A DNA stretch of 36,192 nt from Butyriboletus loyo (taxonomy: Eukaryota > Basidiomycota > Agaricomycetes > Boletales > Boletaceae). A program made the translations under genes and the position numbers. Below are positions 7,992 to 18,109 of the stretch, one piece after another; the first letter of the stretch is position 1, and every line of letters begins with the position of its first letter. The stretch lies in assembly GCA_038093515.1 (NCBI GenBank), contig JBBPSI010000235.1:1-36192 (forward strand), given 5' to 3'. The notes beneath the pieces are model-generated. The model was not told where the DNA came from. It saw nothing but the letters and a program-made list of their open reading frames with translations, and did not search any database.

Positions 7992-9737
7992 ATGAAGGTC
8001 AACTTGGTGTACTCCTATCGTCCTTCTACGCGCTGAAAGATACACTGGCAGGTGGCTGTCGAAGGTTGTTGTCATGGTGCTCTCGATGCTATATACCAGC
8101 AGATCGAGTTGCTGCAAGACAGTAATAACTACAAAGTTGAGCTACTCCTTATCTGTGGTGACTTCCAAGCCGTCCGAAATCATCGCGATTTGCAATGCAT
8201 GGCCGTACCCCAAAAGTATCGGCAACTCGGCGACTTCTACAAGTAAGTTTCGAGTTCATTGTCCACTGGTTTGGCAGAGCGCAATGGCGACGCACTGATG
8301 TTTCTAGATATTATACCGGCGATAAGGTTGCACCAATATTGACCATTGTCATTGGGGGCAACCACGAAGCGTCCAATTACCTCTTTGAACTGTGAGCCAG
8401 TTAGATAAATTCGAGCAGCAAACCCACGATTTTAACAGGTATCACGGTGGTTGGTTGGCGCCAAATATATACTTTCTCGGCCATGCAGGGTGCGTCCAAG
8501 TGAACGGTGTCCGGATTGCTGGCGCTTCAGGGATCTTCAAAATCCATGATTTTCATCAAGGTTTGTAAACTTGGTGCCTCGTGCATTGATGTTCACTTCG
8601 AATAGGTCACCACGAGCGCATGCCATACGATCATGGTTCGATGCGTAGTATATACCATATCAGGGAGTATAATATCCGTTGCCTGTCCCTTGTGAATATA
8701 TTTCCCTTTGCTGCGAGGTCATTGCTGAAACGACTTTGAAAGCTCTCCAAGCCAGACATCTTTCTCTCACACGACTGGCCTCAATCAATTGAACAGTACG
8801 GGGACACTCGAGGGTTGTTGCGCAAAAAGCCTTTCTTTAGACAGGACATCAATTCAGGAAATCTTGGGTCGCCTCCTCTTATGGGATTGCTACAAACCCT
8901 TCGCCCTGATTGGTGGTTCTCTGCTCATTTGCACGTCCGTTTCGAGGCAGTCGTGAAACATGGGGGTGGCGAACAGGGTCTAGGCGAGGGTAACCCACCT
9001 GTAGTCGCAGCGAACCCTGAAGAAATTGTCATTTCCGACGAAGACATCGATGAAGGCAACACCGCGACAGAAGCGGCCTTTATCAGCGAAGTGCGGCCCA
9101 CACCGCCTCAGAACCTTGATGAGCTGGTCAGTAACGAAGAGCCCGCCGAACCAGTACCTAGGCCCATCATCCTACAGTCCGAAACGAAGTTCATAGCTCT
9201 AGACAAGTGCCTCCCGCGCAGAGACTTTCTGGAGGTATCTTTTGTTATCGTCTAGCCTGCGGTGATTAAAGCATCAGCCCAGATTGTCGACATCCAGGTC
9301 CCACATTCCACTGGTGAACTCATAGGTCAAGGGGGCCCACTCCTTACTTATGACCCAGAGTGGTTGGCTATCACGCGAGCCTTCCATCAATATTTCACTA
9401 CGACTCGTCAGCAAGCAACTTATCCAGATGAGCCCACTGCCCGAGCACGAGTTTCCGCAGAACTGGAATGGGTTGAGGAGAATATTGTTCGCAAGGCCAC
9501 AAATGACGGTGCTAAATCGCCTCTCTCTGTCGACAGTTGTCAAATGTTCGCCCAGACAGCCCCAGGTCCTGGGAGCGAGGGCAACGCAAAGCTCCAACAA
9601 CGTAAGTTGATGAATAACGACGATACGTCATATATCCTAACATTGTCGCAGCACCGTGGTATACCAATCCACAGACTGTTGCATTTTCTAGTATGCTCGG
9701 CATTGACAACAAGATCAACCCATCGTCAAGCACCTAG
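7992..9737 (+). CDS. DBR1: RNA lariat debranching enzyme
   Basis: Dbr1 hydrolyses the 2'-5' bond of excised intron lariats in the nucleus. Eight exons join in frame to 461 aa: 7992-7997, 8052-8242, 8308-8391, 8439-8560, 8606-8691, 8743-9234, 9283-9601 and 9652-9737. Metallophosphoesterase motifs are in order: VEGCCHG (about residue 4), [25 protein letters not shown] (about 170) and [10 protein letters not shown] (about 222). These are followed by the Dbr1-specific [15 protein letters not shown] and a C-terminal [13 protein letters not shown] block. An acidic low-complexity insert lies between HLHVRF and FIALDKC. Exon 2 has no ATG before VAVEGCC; an upstream ATGAAG followed by GTCAAC...CTGGCAG restores the family's Met-Lys/Arg-Val start, so the first exon is only 6 nt. 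The donor GTCAAC is weak, so the start is inferred. Confidence 0.93.
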
Positions 9738-10469
9738 CACTGTCATTGGGGTTGTTGTACCTTTTCGACTGAGGAACAGCATTTTGCGTTTTCCGCGATT
9801 GAGGGAGGTCCAATATCTAATACACTTTGAGACTCGAATGCGTGATGTTCTGGTTTGCCGAGGGCGCCGAGCTGGGTGCCCCAAAGTTCGCTGTGACACT
9901 ACAACAAGCACATAACATGTCAGATGACTTCGCCGTACGCTGGAGAAGTTGTTCGTTGAGTCGTCGTTGATTGTACCACGCTAAACTTTAAAGACATTGA
10001 TTCATGGGTATACGAAGTTTCTCGATCATATGATGAGGTCTGAGTACTTTTGAGTGATGAATAAATCATTCAATGGGTCTCCGGAATGTTGTCTGCCAAC
10101 CACCGAGGACCCGGTGTAGCCGAGGGTACGAAGAGCGCGGTCGGATTTCTGCGGCCTGCACAGGATATGGTGGGTTTGTGCCATCCCAATGGCAAAAGTA
10201 CTGCTCTGGACCATCCGACACGCATGCACGATCGTTTAAACGCTCAATTTCGCTGGTCGGTCAAATACCTAGATAGGGTCAAGCGAAAGGCGTTCGAACA
10301 TGCTGTGGCCCTGTCTTCTGATCTCGAAATTTCAGGTCGGTTTGGGGGGCCGTGCACAGGATGTGCATGGGTAATTAGCTAACTGAACGTGTCGGAATGC
10401 CTTATATACATAGCCTGTCCACTGCCTGGGTAGTGGAAAATCGCCCAAACCCACTCTCCGTTTCGCCCG
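9738..10469. other. Intergenic region between DBR1 and the WW-domain gene
   Basis: A frame at 10086-10382 contains a passable peptide (KYLDRVKRKAFEHAVALSSD) but has no recognisable domain, and it lies in the probable promoter/5' UTR of the next gene. I do not call it. Confidence 0.4.
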
Positions 10470-13400
10470 ATGTCACTGTCGATACCGAGGACTCAATTGC
10501 TGAGTCGTTTCCTGGCATCCATCCGCGGGTTGCCATTCTGTAGGCTGATAAATCGCTTGTTCGCATTGCTCGCTTCCCTTCGTCGGTGGACACGTTCAGG
10601 CTCACGCAAGCCATCCCTCCACCAGCGTCAAGGACCAGCTACTTCATTAGCCACTCCGGATAATGGGGTCGTATGCGCCATGAATGTTCCATCGTCCGAA
10701 CCTTCCGATGCCCATGAACGTAGTCGGCCTTCTCCCGTGGACTCGCCTTACACCAATGCAAGAAGTGCATCTGGTCATCACCTTATCCCATATTCACCCA
10801 CCCCAGCAAGGCGCCACTCGCACGATATCCCATGGATGACTAGTCAGACTTCACTTCACGATGAACCCAGTTCGGTCAATCACGACATGTCACAAGTTGT
10901 GACCGACTCTATCTTTCGGCCAGATTCCAGTGCTACTGTCCACACTCACTATGGCAGTCGTACACCGACCCCGGATATCCTGACGCACGCACCTCACCCT
11001 CCCAGTCCGCTTCGTCAAACGGTTGGCTTTACACTGGAGGCACCACCCGAAAGCACTGGCGTCGGACCATTCCCGCATGCAGCCCAGAATCCTGATATAA
11101 ATGAATCGAGACCTTATCGGAGTACAACGCCATTGTCAATAAAATCTTCTTCACAGCAATCCGTCTCACAAAGATCTTACGCCTCTCGAAATTCAATCGG
11201 GCGAGCTTCATATCGAGAGTATCGTGGCCCACCTGCTCGTCCACGAACCCCAGCTCGTGACCAAGATGCATTCGTCCGGAGTCCTTCGCCTTCTCCCACT
11301 CTGAGAAGCGCTGAACTAGGCAGTACTGCCACCCCCGACAACATTGTTGCCCTACCGAGTGCGGGTAATCCAAATCTTCCTGGGGAGCCGAACCGCGGAG
11401 GATGCCATTTCTACCCGATGCCAGTCAACGGTGTACTCCGGTATGAAAACCGCGCGATCAGGTAGCATACATGGAATATTTGATGCAGCCCAAAGCTCAT
11501 GTGACACCCCAGAGATCCATCCGAAACCGATTACATGATTGATGCGATGACATACCAGTACCCCGATACGCCGTTCGTTCATTACTGCGTCAGAAGTAGA
11601 TCTCACATTTAACTTCCGTTTTTCAGAGTGGACGTCCCGACGGAGTGGAAAGCCTACCGGCACCCAGAAGGTGCTCTTTACTTCGTGCATGACGAGTCGG
11701 TTAGTGATTCTGATATGGGATGTTGTTATTATTATATCTGAAGTTGTACCTGTAGAAAACGTTCACGGAAGTGAACATATGTAATGAAGAGATCCACGAG
11801 GACATCAAGTACTACAGAAAATTCCTGTTTTCGGAGCTGGCCACTGAGATCAAGAAGCGAAACCTCTCCGAATACCTGAAAGTCGACGAAGTTCAGCTGG
11901 TTTTGGAACCCAAGTTAGAGGGGCAAGACGTGGTTTGTTGCTATTATTTCGTAAACCCACGAACCAGGAGTCTTTTTTGGTTGAATGATTGGGATCAGAG
12001 TGGGATCTTTGATGATTGTCGAGGTATCCTCTCGCCTCCCCACAAAGGTAAATTCCAGGTTGCTAGCTGTGGAGGGCTCACGACACAAGTTGAATCCATT
12101 AGGGTTGGCTATCCAAGCACAATACTGGTGCGCCACATATGTGAGTCGTGTGTTGTAAGATATTTATGAGTCTGACGCACTATCAAATGTATAGTCGCAT
12201 ATGATGTGTTGGTGGTCTAATGCAACTCCAGGAGCCACTGGGATCTCTACCCAAACTTCTGCGAGGTTACTCAAGAGTTGAAAGATGAGGTGGTGGATAT
12301 GATCCTTCATGCTACATGTGGTGAGTGTTTCGCTCCCGCTGTTGTATGTGTATTGAACAGTTAGAACTACAGATCACTTAACGTCGCATAAGTCGTCATG
12401 CCCTCTAAACCCCGAGGAACTAAAGAATCACTTATCTCTCATTGACCGAATTGATCGTAGGTTATACATTCAGTAACATATACACAACTCATCTCTCGCT
12501 TGCTTAGCCAAAAAGACCAGAAAGCGTGGACACTGCGCGATTGCTATCGGTGAACTGAATATCATTCAGTAGTTCACAGAATGCTCACTAATGCTCTCCA
12601 GGTCGAATCATGCATATATTCTGTATGTCTTCAGCATGCTCTCCAACGTTTCCTATTCACAATTGCAGATCACAACTACTTTCTCAATTTTCATGGGGAA
12701 GATTGTGCGCGCCTCAATTTTGACCAAACGATCCATGGATGGAGATACCACCCTTCGCTACTCATGACGATCCTTGCACCGCTGTTATTCATGGTACCCG
12801 TGGACAACGTGCGGTTGTTACACAGAATCTTTGTCGACGACATCGCGAGCAAAGATAAGTGGAATATGTTCGTCGATAAGCTGAAATCCCAACTCCAAGA
12901 AATCAGTGTGCTGGTAAGCAGACCAAATCCCCGAGTCTTGAACAAGATAATTGGACCACTTCCAGGCAACTGTACTCCTGAACGCCAACGTCGCCTTTCT
13001 TCCCAAACAATCGGGCATTGGCACTTTACCTGTGCAAATCCTCGGTTATTCGTCACTAGTAGCAAGTATGGCGAGCATCATCCTTGGATTGGTCTTCATG
13101 GGGCATAGCCGAACCGAGGCGAGGAATACCCCGTTCGAAGCTGTCAGTGCATCGTAACTCTCTGATGTGTGAGATCTCTGACCGGAACAGGCTAAATTTT
13201 TGCATGAATTACGACACGAAAGGCACGGTCTTGAGACGCTCGCCATCGTTTACAGCCTACCGCATGCTTTCCTCATGTGGGGGTAAGTGCCGTGGATGTC
13301 GTGGTGATTGCTTTCCCTGAGTATACTTTCCTCTAGCATGTTGCTTTTCTTTGCAGCTTTCGCGGTTCAGTGGTATTATCTAGCCGATACGGCCTCACGA

Positions 13401-13706
13401 GCTTGGGCGGGGACTTCCATGTTCGTGGGATCCGTCTTGGTTGTGTGGTGTATCTGGACGGCTCGAGATCGGTGCGACTTCTGGTGGTTTCAACCTGACC
13501 CGAACCAGGTGGAGCATAAGGTAGAGGAGGAGGAAGGAAGCGGCAAGGTGTCTCTCGCCATACCGCCAGTGTGGTTGGGTTTTCTCCGCGGGTGCATATC
13601 ACCATTGACTCGAAACTTCATGATGTCCGAATCCCCTCCTGGCGAGAGTCATGCCATGCGGGACATCGCGAGGTTTCAGGTCGTTGTCGATTCACCAAAT
13701 ACCTAA
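10470..13706 (+). CDS. WW-domain protein with C-terminal membrane segments (basidiomycete family)
   Basis: This is a multi-exon gene of roughly 855 aa. Exon 1 (10470-11461) encodes a short basic, hydrophobic N-terminus and a long Ser/Pro/Thr-rich disordered region. Exons 11627-11699 and 11756-12140 carry a WW-like module (PTEWKAYRHPEGALYF, then TFTEVNI) and a conserved block around CYYFVNPRTRSLFWLNDWD. Later exons 12373-12456, 12508-12549, 12602-12622, 12669-12913, 12966-13142, 13191-13282 and 13337-13706 give FDQTIHGWRYHPSLLMTILA, then several hydrophobic segments (LLMTILAPLLFMV; SSLVASMASIILGLVFMG; LLFFAAFAVQWYYLA; MFVGSVLVVWCIWTA). The link between 12140 and the SHWDLYPNFCEVTQELKDE exon (about 12232-12320) is unresolved, because no GT-AG pairing I tried keeps the frame. 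I know this architecture from Agaricomycetes but no function for it. WW domains bind proline-rich ligands. Confidence 0.75.
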
Positions 13707-14183
13707 CTTCTGGGCCGACTCTCGCGCGGTCTAGTTCATTGGCCCCATGCGACTTGGGAACGTTGGGTGGGAACGGGGTAAAATTGGCCGACTTGGGGTC
13801 GATATGTATGTTTGGGTTGCGTAACAGCAGATACCCGTTCAATACTACATACGTAAATACTTCACCTTCAAGATACCTTTACCTTTTCTATAGTGGTTCT
13901 CTTCTTATTGTATTGTTTCGGTTACGCCTGACGCCATCCACTGGATTTGACGATTCTAGCGCAGGAGTTAATTGAATTATAATACCTTGAACCTCGGACA
14001 TTGGTAGCTACGGGCTCCCTTCCAAGGAGTGACCCGTGCTCGGCGCTGGTAGCTCGAGGCATACATCCAATTGGTGCGTGTTAGGGTGATATTTGGTCTG
14101 CGTTGATGGTTGGTTTACTAACATTGCGGCTACTACCTTGACTCTCTAGCGGGCGAAGCCACGTCGTTCAGAAACAACTCTGA
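13707..14183. other. 3' flank of the WW gene and 5' flank of the next gene
   Basis: No gene is seen. Two partly similar segments containing TGGTAGCT lie at about 14002 and 14046. Confidence 0.5.
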
Positions 14184-15690
14184 ATGGAGCACCATGCGTC
14201 GTCGAAAGCTCTTCCTGGCCCTCCTTCTACCACCAAATTACAAGCCATTCCACTGTCTAGTCGGTCTCACTTGAATCGCGTGGACGAGGGACTCCATGGG
14301 GTCACAGGTCAGTTCGAGAATTGATCATCACTACTTCACCCATTTATGCTACGCCACTTGCCTTACCAAGGTGCACAGAAGATTATTTCTCAACTAAACA
14401 CCCAACGTTCTGCGGTCACCAAGTTGACACTGAATCATAACCCGCTGGGGGACAATGGAGTATCCCACTTGTTTAGCTACCTCTGCTCAACACCTGGCTC
14501 CAGGCATCGAGTTGCGTTGTCGGAAATCAGTCTGAACAGCACAGACTTTGGTTGCAAGGGTTTGCAGGCGATTTCGGACTACATCCGAGGAAACGAAGTG
14601 TTGAGAGCGCTATGGTTGGCTGGTGTTTGTGCTCATTATATGCTCTTCTTCTCTCATGTCCCTTACATGACATGTCTCAGAATGCGCTCCTCCCGGACCC
14701 CGCAGTCTTCGCGTCTCTGGCAAGCGCTATCAACGACTCCCGGCTTCGATTTCTCTCGCTTACAAGCAACAACCAGTTGGGCGATGCATTTGTGGAACAC
14801 TTTCTCCCTTTTCTTCGTTCGCGTCACCTCCATGAACTACATATTAATGCCGTCGGATTGACGTCTCGAAGTGCGCCGGCGATTGGCGCCTGGATCTCCG
14901 GGAACCTGCAGAGGAACAGTGGTGGTGCGTGTTATCTTCAAATATTCAAAAGCAGTGGGAACAGCCTCGGAGTGAATGGTGTTTGGGAAATCGTTCGAGC
15001 TATTGAGAGAGGAAATTGGGGTATCACGAGAGTCGAGATGTATGCCAATCAACTCATTCCGTCCCCCACTTTGCCGGAGACCGGTTTGTTACTTTCTCGT
15101 GTCAGCCCTTCGAAACTGATTTTTCGGGCACTGCAGAAACGGAGGATGCTATGAAGGACGCAGAGCGCGCGCTTCACAGAGTTCTCATGCGGAATAGCTA
15201 CTGGAAGCGACAAACGGAGAGGGAGGCTCTTATCCTCTTCAGATATTCCCGACCTTTGCTCATGCATCGCAATTCTTCACCAACTCGACCAATAACTCCC
15301 CCTTTACGGACTGCCACTTCATTATTCCCATTCTACGCTCTACCAAACGAGCTCAAACTATACATTCTAGGATTATTGGCACCCTCTCTTTCGTCTGCGC
15401 AACGTATGCGTATCTATCATTATGCGTCCGACCCATCAACTCTACCGTCTTTGCTCCCTCCTCTCCGCCGTGACCCAGGAAAGGGATGCCTTGCAGACCC
15501 CTCTAGTCTCATGGGGTCATCCGTCGGGTTTCAGGTCATGAGCCAGATTAGCAGCGGTCAGCGCTGTGCCGATGGGAAATGTATGGGTGCTGGCAACAGC
15601 TTGCTCTGTCGAAGAGAGGAGGAACGTAACAGATTTTTCGAAGCTATGGGTTGCTGTGCATATGAGCCAGAACGGGAGGGTCAAGAATGA
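14184..15690 (+). CDS. RNI-like leucine-rich repeat protein
   Basis: Four exons (14184-14307, 14371-14624, 14681-15083, 15137-15690) join in frame to 444 aa. Residues about 45-265 show ribonuclease-inhibitor-type repeats: VTKLTLNHNPLGDNGVSHLF, ISLNSTDFGCKGLQAISDYI, LRFLSLTSNNQLGDAFVEHF, LHELHINAVGLTSRSAPAIG and ITRVEMYANQL. A second part (about 270-330) is helical and basic (RALHRVLMRNSYWKRQTERE, ALILFRYSRPLL). It is followed by an F-box-like or helical segment, FYALPNELKLYILGLLAPSL, and a Cys-containing tail. The ordering of LRRs before a leucine-rich helix is typical of an uncharacterised Agaricomycete family. LRR arcs generally bind proteins. The start ATG was chosen because it opens the only frame that splices into GAQKIISQL. 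Confidence 0.82.
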
Positions 15691-16139
15691 TGTGACATCT
15701 GCTCGTGATGTTGGATATTTCATTGTAAGTTCTATTGATGCCACATGTCGATTTGTATCCATATTGTACGGAATAACTTGATGTTTCATCGATATATTCC
15801 CACTCTTCACTCACGCAATTGCTCGTTGCTGCAAAAAGGCTCACCTAAACATATCAAAGTTTCGAATGCCAAAGGAGGGTACATCGAGATAGCGAGAGGA
15901 GCGACCGAAAGGTTGTATAACTTCATCTCGGCCTGCTGGATCTAACGTGGACCCAGATCGTGTTCATCCCGACACTTCTTCATGTGCTGACTATATATTC
16001 AATGGGGCGGAAGAAGCGATAGCTGTTTCGAGCACACAGCTCTCTGGTGTACTCATATTGGACTCCAATGGGCCTCGTGATATCAATGGTTGATACTTGG
16101 GTACTACGAATACTAGTAAGGCTCGCGCTGCGTGCTTGA
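15691..16139. other. Intergenic, no gene seen
   Basis: Only short frames are present. The left limit of the tandem duplication lies near 16140. Confidence 0.5.
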
Positions 16140-16654
16140 CGTTCACAAAATCCCGAGACCCTCGTGCGCCTTGCAACGCGATCCGCAGGCGAGGAGCGCG
16201 GGATAGGGAACGGTGGTCTGGAAGACTTGAATTACAAAACTGAAATCGGTGGGTTTTGGTGTTGCGGATTTTGACATGACAAGGCTCGAGCGTTGTGAGT
16301 TGTGTTTCAGGGGAGCGCCGGCTGGGAGATAGAAAAGTCGCACAACAAGGGGGGATTTCGAATACGCGATATCGGACGGTCGACAAGAAATCGGACGGCG
16401 ATAGAATGCCCTCAAGATATGTTTAGATGATGGACTTGTAGGGACGAATGATGTTGGGTCCCGTGGGGCCGACCAATGTCCACGAGAAGCTGCTGAAAGT
16501 CTCACCGGGCGCCCGAAACCTATGGGCCAATGAGCGTTGAACGACATGCCGACACAGTTATATCTGTCGTTCGAATAGCGTAACCGTTCAGCTCACCTCT
16601 TTACCACTTGAATCCTCAGCAGGCTCCTAAACCTGCAGCAAAACCTAACAACAT

Positions 16655-17012
16655 TGGATTGTCCAAAGGGTTTGCACCACAAGAGCTAACATCACCGAGA
16701 TAGAAAATCTCTTCTTCAACTCATGTTTCGTCCGGATGGAACTTCGCTCTGAGACGCTCCCGACGAGGGCCGGGGATAACAGTAGAGGGTGAATGGAAGC
16801 CGAACTCGGATTAGAACTCATACCGCTTCGCGTGTGAGATAGAATCACTAACTCGGCGTGAATGCATACATACATACCATATAATCAAATTCCTGGATGG
16901 ATTATGAATATGAACAATTACTGAGGACAGAACAGAAATGAGAAGCCTTACCTCCATTCCAGGGGTTGCACCAGTCATGAAACGGGTTTAAACGGGCTTT
17001 CCGACCGCTCCA
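16655..17012 (-). pseudogene. 3' remnant of an NmrA-like gene (duplicate of the 18618-20023 gene)
   Basis: It aligns by eye with the last three exons and introns of the intact copy, including FVTGATAGME-type coding sequence (GTCATGAAACGGG... with a small insertion), the intron after it and the 15-nt exon region. The terminal exon has lost about 10 nt (GAAACATGAGTTGAAGAAG), which shifts the frame, and everything upstream of the KPV segment is missing. It is therefore non-functional. Confidence 0.8.
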
Positions 17013-17560
17013 CCAAAATAGTCCGCCGTGACCCAACCCGGCTACTAGAAGGAGGGGGAGGGAAGCCGGAACGCACGCGATTGTTCCTCAAGGACTTTAT
17101 CATCATGCCAGGTGAAACTCTGTGTCTCGACCAGACTGATATAGGTGATAATGCATGGAAGTATGCGACATTGGGATCATAAATTCCGCGATTAATCCCG
17201 TTTCGCTGTGTTTGGCCGCAAACCTGAGCGTGACTACCTCTGTAAAACTGAAGCAAACCAAGAAACACTTCAATGTGGTTACACGACACCAAGAGACAAA
17301 AATAACATGGAGACCAGAGAAACGGTTGGAGAGTAGACTCCCTATCACTTCGGGGTAGGTGTCAGCAGGTATGTATGTTCATGCCACAATCAATTATTTT
17401 CTTCAAACTTAGCTCTGTTATCATGACCAAGGAAATACGAATCAGCCAATGAACGATAGACTTCTAACGGGGAAGCGAAATTAACTGCTCACAGTGATCG
17501 GGAGTCTTTTATATCCGAGTCGCCTGCCAGTGCGGCGGCCCGGGTGGTGTTAGAGCCACA
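17013..17560. other. Unit-1-specific filler, no gene
   Basis: This sequence replaces the missing part of the NmrA gene. No ORF, repeat ends or target duplications could be recognised. Confidence 0.5.
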
Positions 17561-18109
17561 ATTTTCTGGTCCATCCAAGATCCAACCACAGTAACACGGC
17601 ATGATCAATAATGGAAAAGTCCCAGATTACTTGGTACAGCGGCCTGTTGTGACTCATCAAACGATTGGCGCCTCGCGAACACAGTCAAAAACTGCGATGG
17701 TGAGTAAGCGTCACTCTGACCGAGGAAAGGTGCGGTAATAGCACGTTTAGGTGCATGAGACACCCTGATTCGTCCTGTCAGTCGAGTTTATGCTCAATCC
17801 CTTCGTCGAGGAGGGCAATAGGTTTCCCAGTTTAAGATTCATCCGTTCGGTGGTCGGCGGCCTCAACAGATTTGATTGACAGCCCAGGTTCTACTTGTCC
17901 GGTGGATATATCGACAGTTAGCCATGATTGCAAACTTTGCAGCAATGTGATCGAATCCTTGTGAGCATCTGGTGCAAGCTGCTGAATCATTAGAGTCGAT
18001 GGCTGGGGAACTCTATGTAACTTGGCTTGTTTTTCCTTTACTGATTCCGAACATTCCGCTCGACGTAAGAGTGTAAGACTAATTTCCGTTCACAAGGATG
18101 CTGAGACCC

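Larger units (their letters stand above)
16140..18070. repeat. Tandem segmental duplication, unit 1 (decayed)
   Basis: Three blocks match unit 2 in the same order. The 16190-16560 block (GCGGGATAGGGAACG, CGCCGGCTGGGAGA, GTCCACGAGAAGCTGC) matches 18135-18440. The NmrA 3' end at 16650-17012 matches 18610-18930. The 17565-18065 block (CCAAGATCCAACC..., TTGTGAGCATCTG, TTCCGAACATTCC) matches 20815-21345. Where unit 2 carries most of the NmrA gene, unit 1 has about 500 bp of unrelated DNA (17013-17560). Many substitutions and small indels show the duplication is old. Confidence 0.85.

Noticed and set aside
10086..10382. 98-codon ORF upstream of the WW gene
   Set aside because: It has no domain and no splice link to the WW gene and lies where its promoter is expected; kept only as an intergenic note.
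14346..14861. Single-exon 171-codon ORF as the LRR gene
   Set aside because: The frame changes at a clear intron (14625-14680). The spliced model keeps the LRR pattern while the unspliced ORF loses it.
16143..16547. 134-codon minus ORF
   Set aside because: The corresponding duplicated segment near 18135-18440 does not keep the frame, so it is unlikely to be coding.
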